The position numbers and the translations under genes are program-made. The notes under the pieces are model-generated. The model ran no database searches. It worked only from the letters and a program-made list of their open reading frames with translations, and was not told the DNA's origin. This document shows, in pieces, positions 8,693 to 17,100 of a stretch of DNA of 64,000 nt (position 1 is its first letter; every line of letters begins with the position of its first letter). The DNA is taken from positions 310,001 to 374,000 of the forward strand of contig CAWFAS010000004.1 in NCBI GenBank assembly GCA_963813895.1, in the 5' to 3' direction. The DNA is from DASZWJ01 sp963813895 (GTDB taxonomy: Bacteria; Pseudomonadota; Gammaproteobacteria; JAURND01).

Positions 8693-9766
8693 ATGCTAAT
8701 CTTAGATAAATTATTTTCTCGAAAAATACTGGGTTTTTTCCCGTCACCATTACACAGACTCAATCGTATATCTAAAACCTTAGGGGTAGATGTTTGGGCC
8801 AAACGTGATGATATGTGTTCTGGTTTGGCATTTGGCGGCAATAAAATTAGAAAACTCGAGTGGTTAGTAGCAGATGCATTGGCGCAGTCATATGACACTC
8901 TTGTATCCATTGGTGGCATTCAATCCAATCATACACGTCAGGTAACAGCGGTGGCAGCCGTACTGGGCATGAAATGCTACACCGTACAAGAAACATGGGC
9001 AGAATGGGATGATAGTATTTATGACAAAGTGGGTAACATACTTCTGACACGCCTGATGGGTGGAAACCCAATCCTGGAGGGTTATGGGTATTCTACTGCT
9101 CATAAAGCACCGTGGGATAAAGCCATAGCCGAGGTACGAAAACACGGTGGGAAGCCATATGCCATACCTGCAGGCGCCTCAGATCATCCTTTGGGTGGCT
9201 TGGGCTATGCTAATTTTGCTGATGAAGTGCGCCAACAAGAAAAATCTCTCGGCATTTTTTTTGATACTATCATAGTCGCCACTTGCACAGGCTCTACCCA
9301 GGCAGGCATGGTGGTTGGATTTGCAGCACAGGAAAAAAAGCGGCGCATTATTGGTATTGATACGGCAGATGATGTGAACATGACTTTTCGAGCGGTTACT
9401 AAAATTGCTCAGGCTACAGCAGAATTAATTGCTAAAAAAGGCGGAAAGCGTGTTACGGTATCAGAAAATGATATTGAAATAAATGCTAACTATAGCAAGC
9501 CAGGTTATGGCTTACCTTCTCAGCAAACTATTGACGCCATTCGTCTGTCTGCTGAACTAGAGGCGATGATTACTGATCCAGTTTATGAAGGAAAATCCAT
9601 GGCGGGACTGATTGATCTTTGCCAAAAAAATGAATTTAACAAAAACTCAAAAATATTATATGTGCATTTAGGAGGTGCACCCGCAGTAAACGCCTATTAT
9701 AAAGCTTTTGAAGATTCTGAAAATCTACAAAAATTAGCACGACCAGCTCGATATCAAGAGTGTTGA
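8693..9766 (+). CDS. acdS: 1-aminocyclopropane-1-carboxylate deaminase
   Basis: This PLP enzyme of the tryptophan synthase beta superfamily splits ACC, the ethylene precursor, into 2-oxobutyrate and ammonia. The 357-aa product keeps the family blocks: AKRDDMCSGLAFGGNKIRKL with PLP lysine Lys51, SIGGIQSNHTRQVTAVAA with the conserved serine, CTGSTQAGM, and TDPVYEGKSM. Tyr-Glu in that last block and the leucine in YVHLGGAPA separate ACC deaminase from D-cysteine desulfhydrase. The length is about 20 residues above the usual 338, mostly in an N-terminal and a C-terminal extension. The gene looks intact and has a dedicated divergent regulator. ACC deaminase is typical of plant- or fungus-associated bacteria, so it is notable in this context. 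Confidence 0.9.
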   Translation: MLILDKLFSRKILGFFPSPLHRLNRISKTLGVDVWAKRDDMCSGLAFGGNKIRKLEWLVADALAQSYDTLVSIGGIQSNHTRQVTAVAAVLGMKCYTVQETWAEWDDSIYDKVGNILLTRLMGGNPILEGYGYSTAHKAPWDKAIAEVRKHGGKPYAIPAGASDHPLGGLGYANFADEVRQQEKSLGIFFDTIIVATCTGSTQAGMVVGFAAQEKKRRIIGIDTADDVNMTFRAVTKIAQATAELIAKKGGKRVTVSENDIEINANYSKPGYGLPSQQTIDAIRLSAELEAMITDPVYEGKSMAGLIDLCQKNEFNKNSKILYVHLGGAPAVNAYYKAFEDSENLQKLARPARYQEC

Positions 9767-9842
9767 TTCCAGTTTAACAACTAAACATAAATACATAAAT
9801 GACAAATAAATCCTCCGCAAAAAACCAAAGTTTAAAGTTTTT

Positions 9843-9876
9843 TGCCTCTTACCTACAGATTTTTGCGCAAGAGGCA
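9843..9876. terminator. hairpin downstream of acdS
   Basis: TGCCTCTT at 9843-9850 pairs with AAGAGGCA at 9869-9876 around an 18-base loop, followed by TTTATATAAATTTA. It is a plausible weak terminator after acdS. Confidence 0.35.
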
Positions 9877-9909
9877 TTTATATAAATTTAATTAAGAGAG
9901 ATACTTTTT

Positions 9910-10050
9910 ATGCATGAAATTGCTGTTTTTAATAACCTGAATGATTTCCAAAAAGAAAAGTTTAAAAGAATTTGTGGAACTACTGAAATTGTATTTTTTG
10001 ATGCAAATTCTTTGATAGATAACCTTGGCCCGTACATTATTATTATAGGG
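9910..10050 (+). pseudogene. truncated cyclic-nucleotide-binding-type protein
   Basis: From an ATG at 9910 the frame gives FNNLNDFQKEKFKRICGTTE, then a segment with FDANSLI and YIIIIGNG. This is the order of helix and beta strands at the start of a CRP/cNMP-binding fold (F-x-x-L, then a strand ending in a G-x-x-I/Y-x-I-x-x-G turn). AAGAGAG lies upstream of the start. The frame then runs into antisense traH sequence and stops at 10131, so the gene was cut off by a rearrangement. Confidence 0.4.
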
Positions 10051-10437
10051 AATGGCAGATTTGCTGCTGAGCCACATGCGTCTTCGGCCAAGCTGCGCCA
10101 ACCAAGCCAGCGGCTGTTTCGCACGAGTTGATATTGGCGCGGTTGATACCATTGGATAGCGTATTGATATATTTCATCACATTGGCGATTTCTGGCGTTG
10201 TGCTTTCCAGCGCTAGATTAAAAGCATAACCCAAAGAATTATTGATGATGTTCTGCATGGCATCGACCAATTGTTTTGAATCAACAAATGAGAAACCGCC
10301 TGTGAAAAATCGATGTCTCCACAACCGGAACGAAAACTGGGTAAGTCTATCTGGACGATCTGCACATCACGCACACTATCGCGAGCAAATAAACTCCCGC
10401 CGCTGTAACCAGCCTCTTGGCTTTGGTAAGCATTCAT
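10050..10437 (-). pseudogene. traH: TraH conjugative pilus assembly protein fragment
   Basis: TraH is an exported protein of F-type type IV secretion systems. The minus strand reads QEAGYSGGSLFARDSVRD and PSFRSGCGDID, shifts frame near 10315, then reads FTGGFSFVDSKQLVDAMQNI, GYAFNLALESTTPEIANVMK and NINSCETAAGLVGAAWP. This order and the conserved cysteines match the N-terminal third of TraH. Both ends are missing: the 5' side joins a group II intron fragment and the 3' side joins the broken cNMP-binding gene. It shows that an F-type conjugative element once resided here. Confidence 0.75.
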
Positions 10438-10596
10438 TCACCTTCCTAATCCATACCTCGCCAACTTTTGTTGACTTTCCTTAACGCTCACTACCGTTAT
10501 CCTTGAACAGCAGCTTAAGGTGGTTTGTAACCGACTCCTGCAAGCAGATTACGGTGGGCCTTCCACCATCTTTAATGTAGCTTTGCTACGGCGCAC
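10433..10596 (-). mobile_element. group II intron, 5' end fragment
   Basis: On the minus strand this begins GTGCGCCGTAGCAAAGCTAC, the same 5' end as the full intron at 43520-45357. It continues through GAGTCGGTTACAAACC and GTAGTGAGCGTTAAGG, then stops abruptly against traH. It appears identical to 36732-36895. The 5' exon side abuts the palindromic element at 10597. Confidence 0.8.
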
Positions 10597-10759
10597 TAAC
10601 TATTCAGCACAAACTGGCTTTCTCCTTCTCCCGCGTGCGGGAGAGGGGCCGGGGGTGAGGGTGTTTCATTAAGCACAAATGCAAACCGATGCACCCTCAT
10701 CCCCGACCCTTCTCCCGCAAGCGGGAGAAGGGAGAAAGCCAGTTTGTGCTGAATAGTTA
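10597..10759. mobile_element. palindromic element, family D
   Basis: A 163-bp inverted repeat. The outer arms TAACTATTCAGCACAAACTG and its complement match for about 38 bases, and the inner parts carry the TTCTCCCGC/GCGGGAGAA pattern common in intergenic palindromes. It is directly adjacent to the group II intron 5' end. The TAACTATTCAGCAC end is shared with family E. Confidence 0.75.
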
Positions 10760-10855
10760 CGATATTTTATGGTTAATTTGACGTTAAATTAGTGTTCCTG
10801 TTAATTTGTCGAAAATGATTTTTACTTCTGTTTATATTTATTTCATGATTAAAAC

Positions 10856-11403
10856 ATGCTAAACGAAAATGAAATTAAATCAGAAAATGCTGAATCTTCT
10901 AAAAAAGCTGAACCTTCTGTATCAGAGAATGCTGAATTTCCTATAAAACCTATAAATATATATCAAATTCAGAATGATAACTCTCCTTTGCCTTTATCTC
11001 CTTTCTCAGATGATGATGAAGATCTTCCATTAGATGATGAAGATTTATTAGGCGATAATAAGGTTTTAAATCAAACCCGGAATGAACCTCCTTTAAATCA
11101 AATGCAGGGTGAGCAAGATCGGTTTCTAGAGTGGCGTATCAGATGCCTCAAGCGCCAATGTCTTTTAAAAAGCAAGAACAGATTAACGCTAAAATAAAGG
11201 CGTCGCGGGCAATTGAATGTGACATTGAGGTAGGAGGAGATTCAAAGAAAAAGATGAAATTAAATAACACAGGTTTGGAGAACCCATCCTCATTTTTAAA
11301 TTCTTCAAGTGCGCTCTTTAGCCACAGTACATCCCCATCTTCAAGTAGTGAGCTAGAGGATACCGGAATGACGAGTTGCACACCCTCTCTCTCTCGTCAA
11401 TAA
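10856..11403 (+). pseudogene. disrupted acidic, disordered protein, 5' part
   Basis: From the ATG at 10856 the frame encodes a polar, serine- and acid-rich chain with a DDDEDLPLDDEDLLGD patch, ending at 11197. An overlapping frame from about 11113 to 11403 continues with MPQAPMSFKKQEQ and a serine-rich stretch. The two frames look like one coding sequence broken by a frameshift between 11113 and 11197. A stop at 11401-11403 separates it from the CaaX-ending frame beginning near 11416. I do not recognise a domain; the composition suits a translocated, disordered effector. Confidence 0.4.
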
Positions 11404-11449
11404 GGGTGATGATAGCTGAAAAGAAGTAGATGCACTTCACAAAGATTTA

Positions 11450-11677
11450 ATGGATACCGGTTGTTCAGTCTTTCCATCAGATTTATTTGATATTATAACA
11501 AAGTACCACTCTGAGCCGATTCGAAAAATGACTACGGGGGAAGCCTTGTATGACAAATTTTCAAATCTTTTCAAACCGCCCGCGAATCAGCCTACAGAAA
11601 AAAAGCTGGAATCCACGAATCAGCTTACGGTAAAAAAAGATGAAGAACCGGAAAAAGATAGCTGTATAATAGCGTGA
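11450..11677 (+). CDS. small F-box-like protein with CaaX box (CIIA)
   Basis: The 75-aa frame opens MDTGCSVFPSDLFDIITKYH, an F-box-like helix similar to the one at 7582. It ends EKDSCIIA, a CaaX box whose terminal alanine favours farnesylation. Known Legionella effectors such as AnkB combine an F-box with a CaaX box, which makes this pairing meaningful. No convincing ribosome binding site precedes the ATG, and the frame is open upstream to a TGA at about 11415, with KEVDALHKDL before the methionine. It may therefore be the 3' exon-like remnant of the broken gene at 10856. An 8-bp hairpin (11714-11746) follows. Confidence 0.5.
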   Translation: MDTGCSVFPSDLFDIITKYHSEPIRKMTTGEALYDKFSNLFKPPANQPTEKKLESTNQLTVKKDEEPEKDSCIIA

Positions 11678-11760
11678 TTTTTTTATTGAGATCAGTCTCA
11701 ATATGAATTGAATAGAGGCTGTTAGTCATTATTATTGGCAGCCTCTAATTCCCATAGGTG

Positions 11761-12021
11761 CTAAACACTTGTTAAGGGAAAAAACGATCCATTCCACAAG
11801 TCCAAACCAATCCCTGTCAATATATCAGTAATTTTTTCTTGCCGCCGTATAGCGTTTTCTGTTTTTCCTTTAAATTCTGGATTAGCTTTTAATTTTGGAT
11901 TTATCAAAATTAGTAATTGCTGGTGTGAATTGAGAGGTTCATGCACTGTTCTGCGAAGGGCTGGGGCTGAAATGCCCTGGTCTACTCTCCCCTTCTTTTT
12001 CTGAAACTCCGCGTTTTTCAT
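11761..12021 (-). CDS. hypothetical protein
   Basis: An 86-aa basic protein opening MKNAEFQKKKGRVDQ. I do not recognise it. The frame extends upstream without a methionine to about 12140 (including LTQPLSPIRPNL), so it could be the 3' part of a longer lost gene. No clear ribosome binding site precedes the ATG at 12021. It is convergent with the CaaX frame ending at 11677. Confidence 0.3.
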   Translation of the reverse strand: MKNAEFQKKKGRVDQGISAPALRRTVHEPLNSHQQLLILINPKLKANPEFKGKTENAIRRQEKITDILTGIGLDLWNGSFFPLTSV

Positions 12022-12223
12022 ATTTAAGTTTGGACGAATTGGAGAAAGAGGTTGAGTAAGTCTATATTGGTTCAGTTTGAGCTCACGAAATTTTTTTATG
12101 TCCCATAAGATAAATTTAAGGATCTTATGATATAAATATTAAACGCTCCAGGTATATAACACTCAGGGTATTTGAGCGGCCTGACGAATTATCAACAACC
12201 CTAATTATAACCGGAGAACAATA

Positions 12224-13546
12224 ATGACTAGCGATCAAAAACAAGAGAAACGTGAGGCAAAAACAAATAAGGCTAAGAATTATTATCGTTTGGCGGCGGA
12301 TCAAGGTGATGCGAGAGCCCAAAATAATTTGGCTTTCGGTTATGAGTATGGGACAGGTGTAGAGAAAAATGTGAAAGAAGCTGTGCGTCTTTATCGTTTG
12401 GCGGCGGATCAAGGTCATGCGGAAGCCCAAAATAATCTGGCTCGCTGTTATGATAATGGGATAGGTGTAGAGAAAAATGTGAAAGAAGCTGTGCGTCTTT
12501 ATCGTTTGGCGGCGGCTCAAGGTTATGCGGAAGCCCAAAATAATTTGGCTCACTGTTATAGGAATGGGGCAGGTGTAGAGAAAAATGTGAAAGAAGCCGT
12601 GCGTCTTTATGATTTGGCCGCGAATCAAGGTCATGCGGGAGCCCAAAATAATTTGGCTTTCTGTTATGAGAAGGGGATAGGTGCAGATAAAGATGTGAAA
12701 GAAGCTGTGCGTCTTTTGTGTTTGGCGGTGGCTCAAGGTCATGCTGCAGCCCAAAATAATTTGGCTTTCTGTTATGAGAATGGGATAGGTGTAGATAAAG
12801 ATGTGAAAGAAGCTGTGCGTCTTTATCGTTTGGCGGCGGATCAAGGTTATGCGGAAGCCCAATTTAATTTGGCTTCCTATTATGGGAATGGGATAGGTGT
12901 AGATAAAGATGTGAAAGAAGCTGTGCATCTTTATCGTTTGGCGGCGGATCAAGGTTATGCGGAAGCCCAATTTAATTTGGCTTCCTATTATGGGAATGGG
13001 ATAGGTGTAGATAAAGATGTGAAAGAAGCTGTGCATCTTTATCGTTTGGCGGCGGATCAAGGTCATGCGACAGCCCAAAATAATTTGGCTTGCTGTTATG
13101 ATAATGGGATAGGTGTAGAGAAAAATGTGAAAGAAGCTGTGCGTCTTTTGTGTTTGGCGGTGGATCAAGGTCTTGCGGAAGCCCAATTTAATTTGGCTGG
13201 CTGTTATAGGAATGGGATAGGTGTAGATAAAGATGTGAAAGAAGCTGTGCGTCTTTGTCGTTTGGCGGCGAATCAAGATTATGCGGAAGCCCAAAATAAT
13301 TTGGCTGACTTTTATGATGGGGGGATAGGTGTCAATAAAGATCCCAATGAAGCAAGGCATTATAATCGTTTGGCGGCGGCGCAAGGTGATAGTAAAGCCC
13401 ACAGCACTTTGTCTACTCAGGAAGTAAACCATGATTATAATGGCCAGCATTATGGTTATGGTTATTTTAGTCCACCAAAAACTCCCCATCCCACGAACAC
13501 AAATCCACCCCAAGAAGAAGATTCCAAGTTCTGTCTAATATTGTGA
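12224..13546 (+). CDS. Sel1-repeat protein with C-terminal CaaX box (CLIL)
   Basis: A 440-aa protein without signal peptide or membrane segment. After a short charged N-terminus it consists of about ten 36-residue Sel1 repeats (pattern AQNNLAxCYxNGIGVxKDVKEAVRLYRLAADQG). A short tail ends in KFCLIL. CLIL is a CaaX box with leucine at X, predicting geranylgeranylation in a eukaryotic cell. Sel1 repeats form protein-binding superhelices. GGAG lies upstream of the ATG at 12224. The repeats are almost identical at DNA level, unlike the divergent Sel1 repeats elsewhere in the window. The coding sequence ends directly before a group II intron RT fragment. A role as a membrane-anchored effector is inference. 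Confidence 0.85.
   Translation: MTSDQKQEKREAKTNKAKNYYRLAADQGDARAQNNLAFGYEYGTGVEKNVKEAVRLYRLAADQGHAEAQNNLARCYDNGIGVEKNVKEAVRLYRLAAAQGYAEAQNNLAHCYRNGAGVEKNVKEAVRLYDLAANQGHAGAQNNLAFCYEKGIGADKDVKEAVRLLCLAVAQGHAAAQNNLAFCYENGIGVDKDVKEAVRLYRLAADQGYAEAQFNLASYYGNGIGVDKDVKEAVHLYRLAADQGYAEAQFNLASYYGNGIGVDKDVKEAVHLYRLAADQGHATAQNNLACCYDNGIGVEKNVKEAVRLLCLAVDQGLAEAQFNLAGCYRNGIGVDKDVKEAVRLCRLAANQDYAEAQNNLADFYDGGIGVNKDPNEARHYNRLAAAQGDSKAHSTLSTQEVNHDYNGQHYGYGYFSPPKTPHPTNTNPPQEEDSKFCLIL
12290..13380 (+). repeat. tandem 108-bp coding repeats
   Basis: About ten copies of a 108-bp unit containing GTGAAAGAAGCTGTGCGTCT and GGCGGCGGATCAAGG. The units at about 12838-12945 and 12946-13053 look identical base for base. 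This suggests recent expansion and likely copy-number instability. Confidence 0.85.
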
Positions 13547-13583
13547 TTTTTTGATGATGATCTGTAGGCACATTCGCATCATC

Positions 13584-14052
13584 CCCTTGTATCATTGGAT
13601 TAAGCCATTTCGCTAGTTCTTGCAAACTTAGGTTGCTCTTGTTTCTCACGTTCAGCTCCCTAATTTTCTGTGTGATAGCTTTTTCTGCTTTAGGACTTAT
13701 TGCTGGTAGAAAACCGCCAAATATTTCTTTTGTTTTCTTGTTCTCAGCCCTCCTTACTCGAAATTCATATCCCAAGAACACAAAGCTTGTATTGCCAGGG
13801 TAGACTCCCTTTCGGCTGCCATCTTTGCAATACACTATCTTCGTCTTCTCTGGATGTATTTCGAGCTTGCATTCCTTAAACCGTTGTTCAAGCTCAACTC
13901 GTAAAGCCTCAGCCTGTTCTTCAGTTTTGCAATGGCAGATTCCATCATCAGCATACCGACACCACAGTGATTCTGGATGATGCTTTGTCATCCATACATC
14001 AAATGCGTAGTGGAGATACAAATTACTTAGCAGCGGACTAATGACACCCTCC
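13584..14052 (-). pseudogene. group II intron reverse transcriptase fragment
   Basis: The minus strand encodes GVISPLLSNLYLHYAFDVWM, the catalytic CRYADDGICH block and the start of the maturase region, ending at LAKWLNPMIQG. This is the middle to C-terminal part of the protein encoded at 43596-44849. The N-terminal RT half, most of the maturase domain and the intron RNA ends are missing. Confidence 0.85.
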
Positions 14053-14194
14053 TCCCCTAGCCTTCGAGTTTTCCATTAGATTCGTGCTGCCACACACAGC
14101 ATAAATAGCTGTTCGCCGGACATTCTCATCTGGATCGCTCATCTTTTTGATTTGTTCATCGACAGTAGATTCTTTTTTTGACTCTTTTTGTGCC

Positions 14195-17100
14195 TCATCT
14201 TTGAGAGTTGGTTTGTGGAGAAAAATCTGACTGGCTGGAGCTGGAGGATGAATTTCCTACGGGGGGTGTGCTAGACGTAGACTGTGATGAGGAAGTCAGT
14301 GCTTTTTTATTCTTAGAGTGAATGGGGGAGCCCAATTGGGGGGCTAGAGTGCTCACGGGAGAGGGATTTTTTTTGTCTTTATCAACATCTACTCCAGATG
14401 CCTTAAACACAGCCTGTACACCCGCGTTACCTTGCTTTGCGGCTTGTTGAAGCCATTTCATCGCTTCTTTTTCGTCTTCTTCAACACCTGTTCCCTCCGA
14501 ATAGCATACAGTAGAATAATACAATTGTGCTTTTGTATGGCCTTGCTCTGCGGCTAAGCGGTACCATTTCACTGCTTCTGTTTTATTTGTAACGCCGATT
14601 CCACTCGCACAGCACATGCCAAGTTGGTATTGTGCTTCTGCATAACCTTGTTCTGCGGCTAACCGGTACAATCTCACCGCTTCTTTTTCATCGTTTGTAA
14701 CGCCGACTCCCAGTTCATAACACAGGCCAAGTTTGAATTGTGCATCTGGGAAACCTTGATTCGCGGCTTTTAAGTACCATTTGGCCCCTTCTTTTAGATC
14801 TTTTGTAACGCCGATTCCGCCCATATAACACGCGCCAAGGTTGAATTCTGCATCTGGTACACCTTGATTCGCGGCTGCTAAGTACCATTCAGCTCCTTTT
14901 GTTGGATCCTTTGTAACGCCGATTCCGCCCATATAACACGCGCCAAGGTTGAATTCTGCATCTGGTACACCTTGATTCGCGGCTGCTAAGTACCATTCGG
15001 CTCCTTTTGTTGGATCTTTTGTAACGCCCATCCCGCCCATATAACACGCGCCAAGGTTATTTTGTGCTCTTGCATGATTTTGCTCTGCAGCTTTTTTCCA
15101 CCACCTCGCTGCTTTTGTTTCATCTTTTGTAACGCCGTTTCCGGCCGAGTAACATTGGCCAAGGTTATATTGAGCTCTTGCATGATTTTGCTCTGCAGCT
15201 TTTTCCCACCACCTCACTGCTTCTGTTTGATTTGTTGTAATGCCGTTTCCGGTCGAGTAACGGGTGCCAAGGAGGTATTGTGCTTTTGGCATACCTTGCT
15301 TTGCGGCTTCTCCCCACCATTTCACTGCTTCTGTTTGATTTTTTGTAATGCCGTTTCCGGTCGAGTAACAGGCGCCAAGATTGTATTGCGCTGTTGGCGC
15401 ACCTTGCTTTGCGGCTTCTCTCCACCATTTCACCGCTTCTTTGCTATGTTCAGGTCCATCGGGTTCAGAATTCCTAAGGAGCCAGTGATGGTCTGCTAAA
15501 ATAAACTGTGCCTGCATATAGCCATTTTCTGCCAGGAGTTCCAGTTGCTCCAGCCAGTCGGCATCTCCCTGCTGGTTTTTGCATAACTCTGTTGTAGGGT
15601 TCAGGAGGGAAGAGGTTTTCTCATCATCGTCTAAAAAGTCAACTTTATTATTCCTCTGGACGGTCTTTTGATCCACAACGCCTGGCTGAGATGTGGATGA
15701 AGCGTGAGGGCGTACCGGGGGTTTGCTATCAAGCGGGGTAGTTTCAGGCAAAACAATCTCTGCCTGTTCTAACACTGTAATAAGAGCATCTTTATTTTCA
15801 TGTGTTGCTTTTTGTAATGCCTGCTGCCATAGGGCGTATATATCCGGCGATTTTTCTTTGTCTTGTTTGGGTTTTAGTGTATCAATAAAAAAGTTTAGAA
15901 TGTCTTTGTTGTTGGCGTCAATAATATGTAGCAGTGGTGATTGACCTTTTGCATTGGCAGTGGTAGCGATGCGGCTTCCAAAATTTTTGATAAGACAGGT
16001 AATGACGGCCTTGCTATTCTTTGTATGTTGTTCTTCGACTTTGTTTGCTGCATTAACGGCTTGCAGAAGTATGTCTGCTTTTTCCTGATCGCCGCTGATA
16101 TCGTTTTTAAGTGCATTTCGACGCCTGAGCCTTTCAATTAATCTATTTATTTTTTCATTGTTATGCGCTTCAATGGCTTGGTACAGCTCATTTTTTAAGT
16201 CGAGTACAGATTTTTTAAGTTTTTTCTTTTTCCCCTTTTTCTTTTTCCCTTGCGTATTGGAAGGTTCTTCTGTTGTCTCAGGCAGGGGAAGTTTTTTAGC
16301 CTCAATAACTGGTTTTTTGCGATCGCTCAGTATAGAAGGTAGCGTAGAAGGTTTTGATAACGTATTCTTGAGTTTTTCTAATTGACGCTGAAGATTATCT
16401 GCCATTAGTGGTAATACTTCTTCAGGTTTCCAAAAGCCTTTTGGTTTCCTGGGAACGGGAACACGGCAAATCTCTTTCAAGACTAGCTTTTTTGTTTTTG
16501 GGTCTATTAATTGGTGCAGATGATCGTCACGCCGATCATCGCTTGGGCCTCCATGATACCGACCATCGACTTCTACGTTAATGATTTCCTGGGTCTTTCT
16601 ATCACGAATGATGAAATCAAGGTGAGAGTAGGAATTATCCAGCAATGCTTCTTCTTCCACTACTTTGTAATCTTTGTTAAACCAATGCTGTAGCGGTAGA
16701 TACTCACCAAATTTGTGTTGCAGTGAGTTTTTATCAATAAACGGCCGATTTTTTATCAGATGATTTTTAATTGGTTCCGGCAATGGTTTATGCGTCAGAC
16801 ACAAATATTCAGCCATTTGCTGCAGATCAGCAGGAGATGCCTGCTCGGTCAGCAGGCGCTCAAAAAAATGTTTAACGAGGTTTTCAGTCGGTTTTAAATC
16901 ACGCCAACCAGGTGGTACTGGTAACACCAGGGCATACAAGGCAGCTACCAATTGAGACGTGCTCATTTTAGCAACGTTATCCTTTTCGTTTAGAAAGATA
17001 AGAATTTCTGTAATTTTTTCCTGGAGGGTTTCATTTCCCCCATTCATTCTACCTGCCTGCAGGATGTTACCTGCTGCCAGTAGTAACAGACTCAGATTGG

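Noticed and set aside
12290..13380. Regular repeats resembling a CRISPR array.
   Set aside because: The 108-bp period has no unique spacers and encodes in-frame Sel1 repeats.
12125..13513. Long minus-strand open frame (462 codons) rich in I, T, R and H.
   Set aside because: It lies exactly antisense to the repetitive Sel1 gene and simply mirrors the 108-bp repeats; it has no ribosome binding site or recognisable domain.
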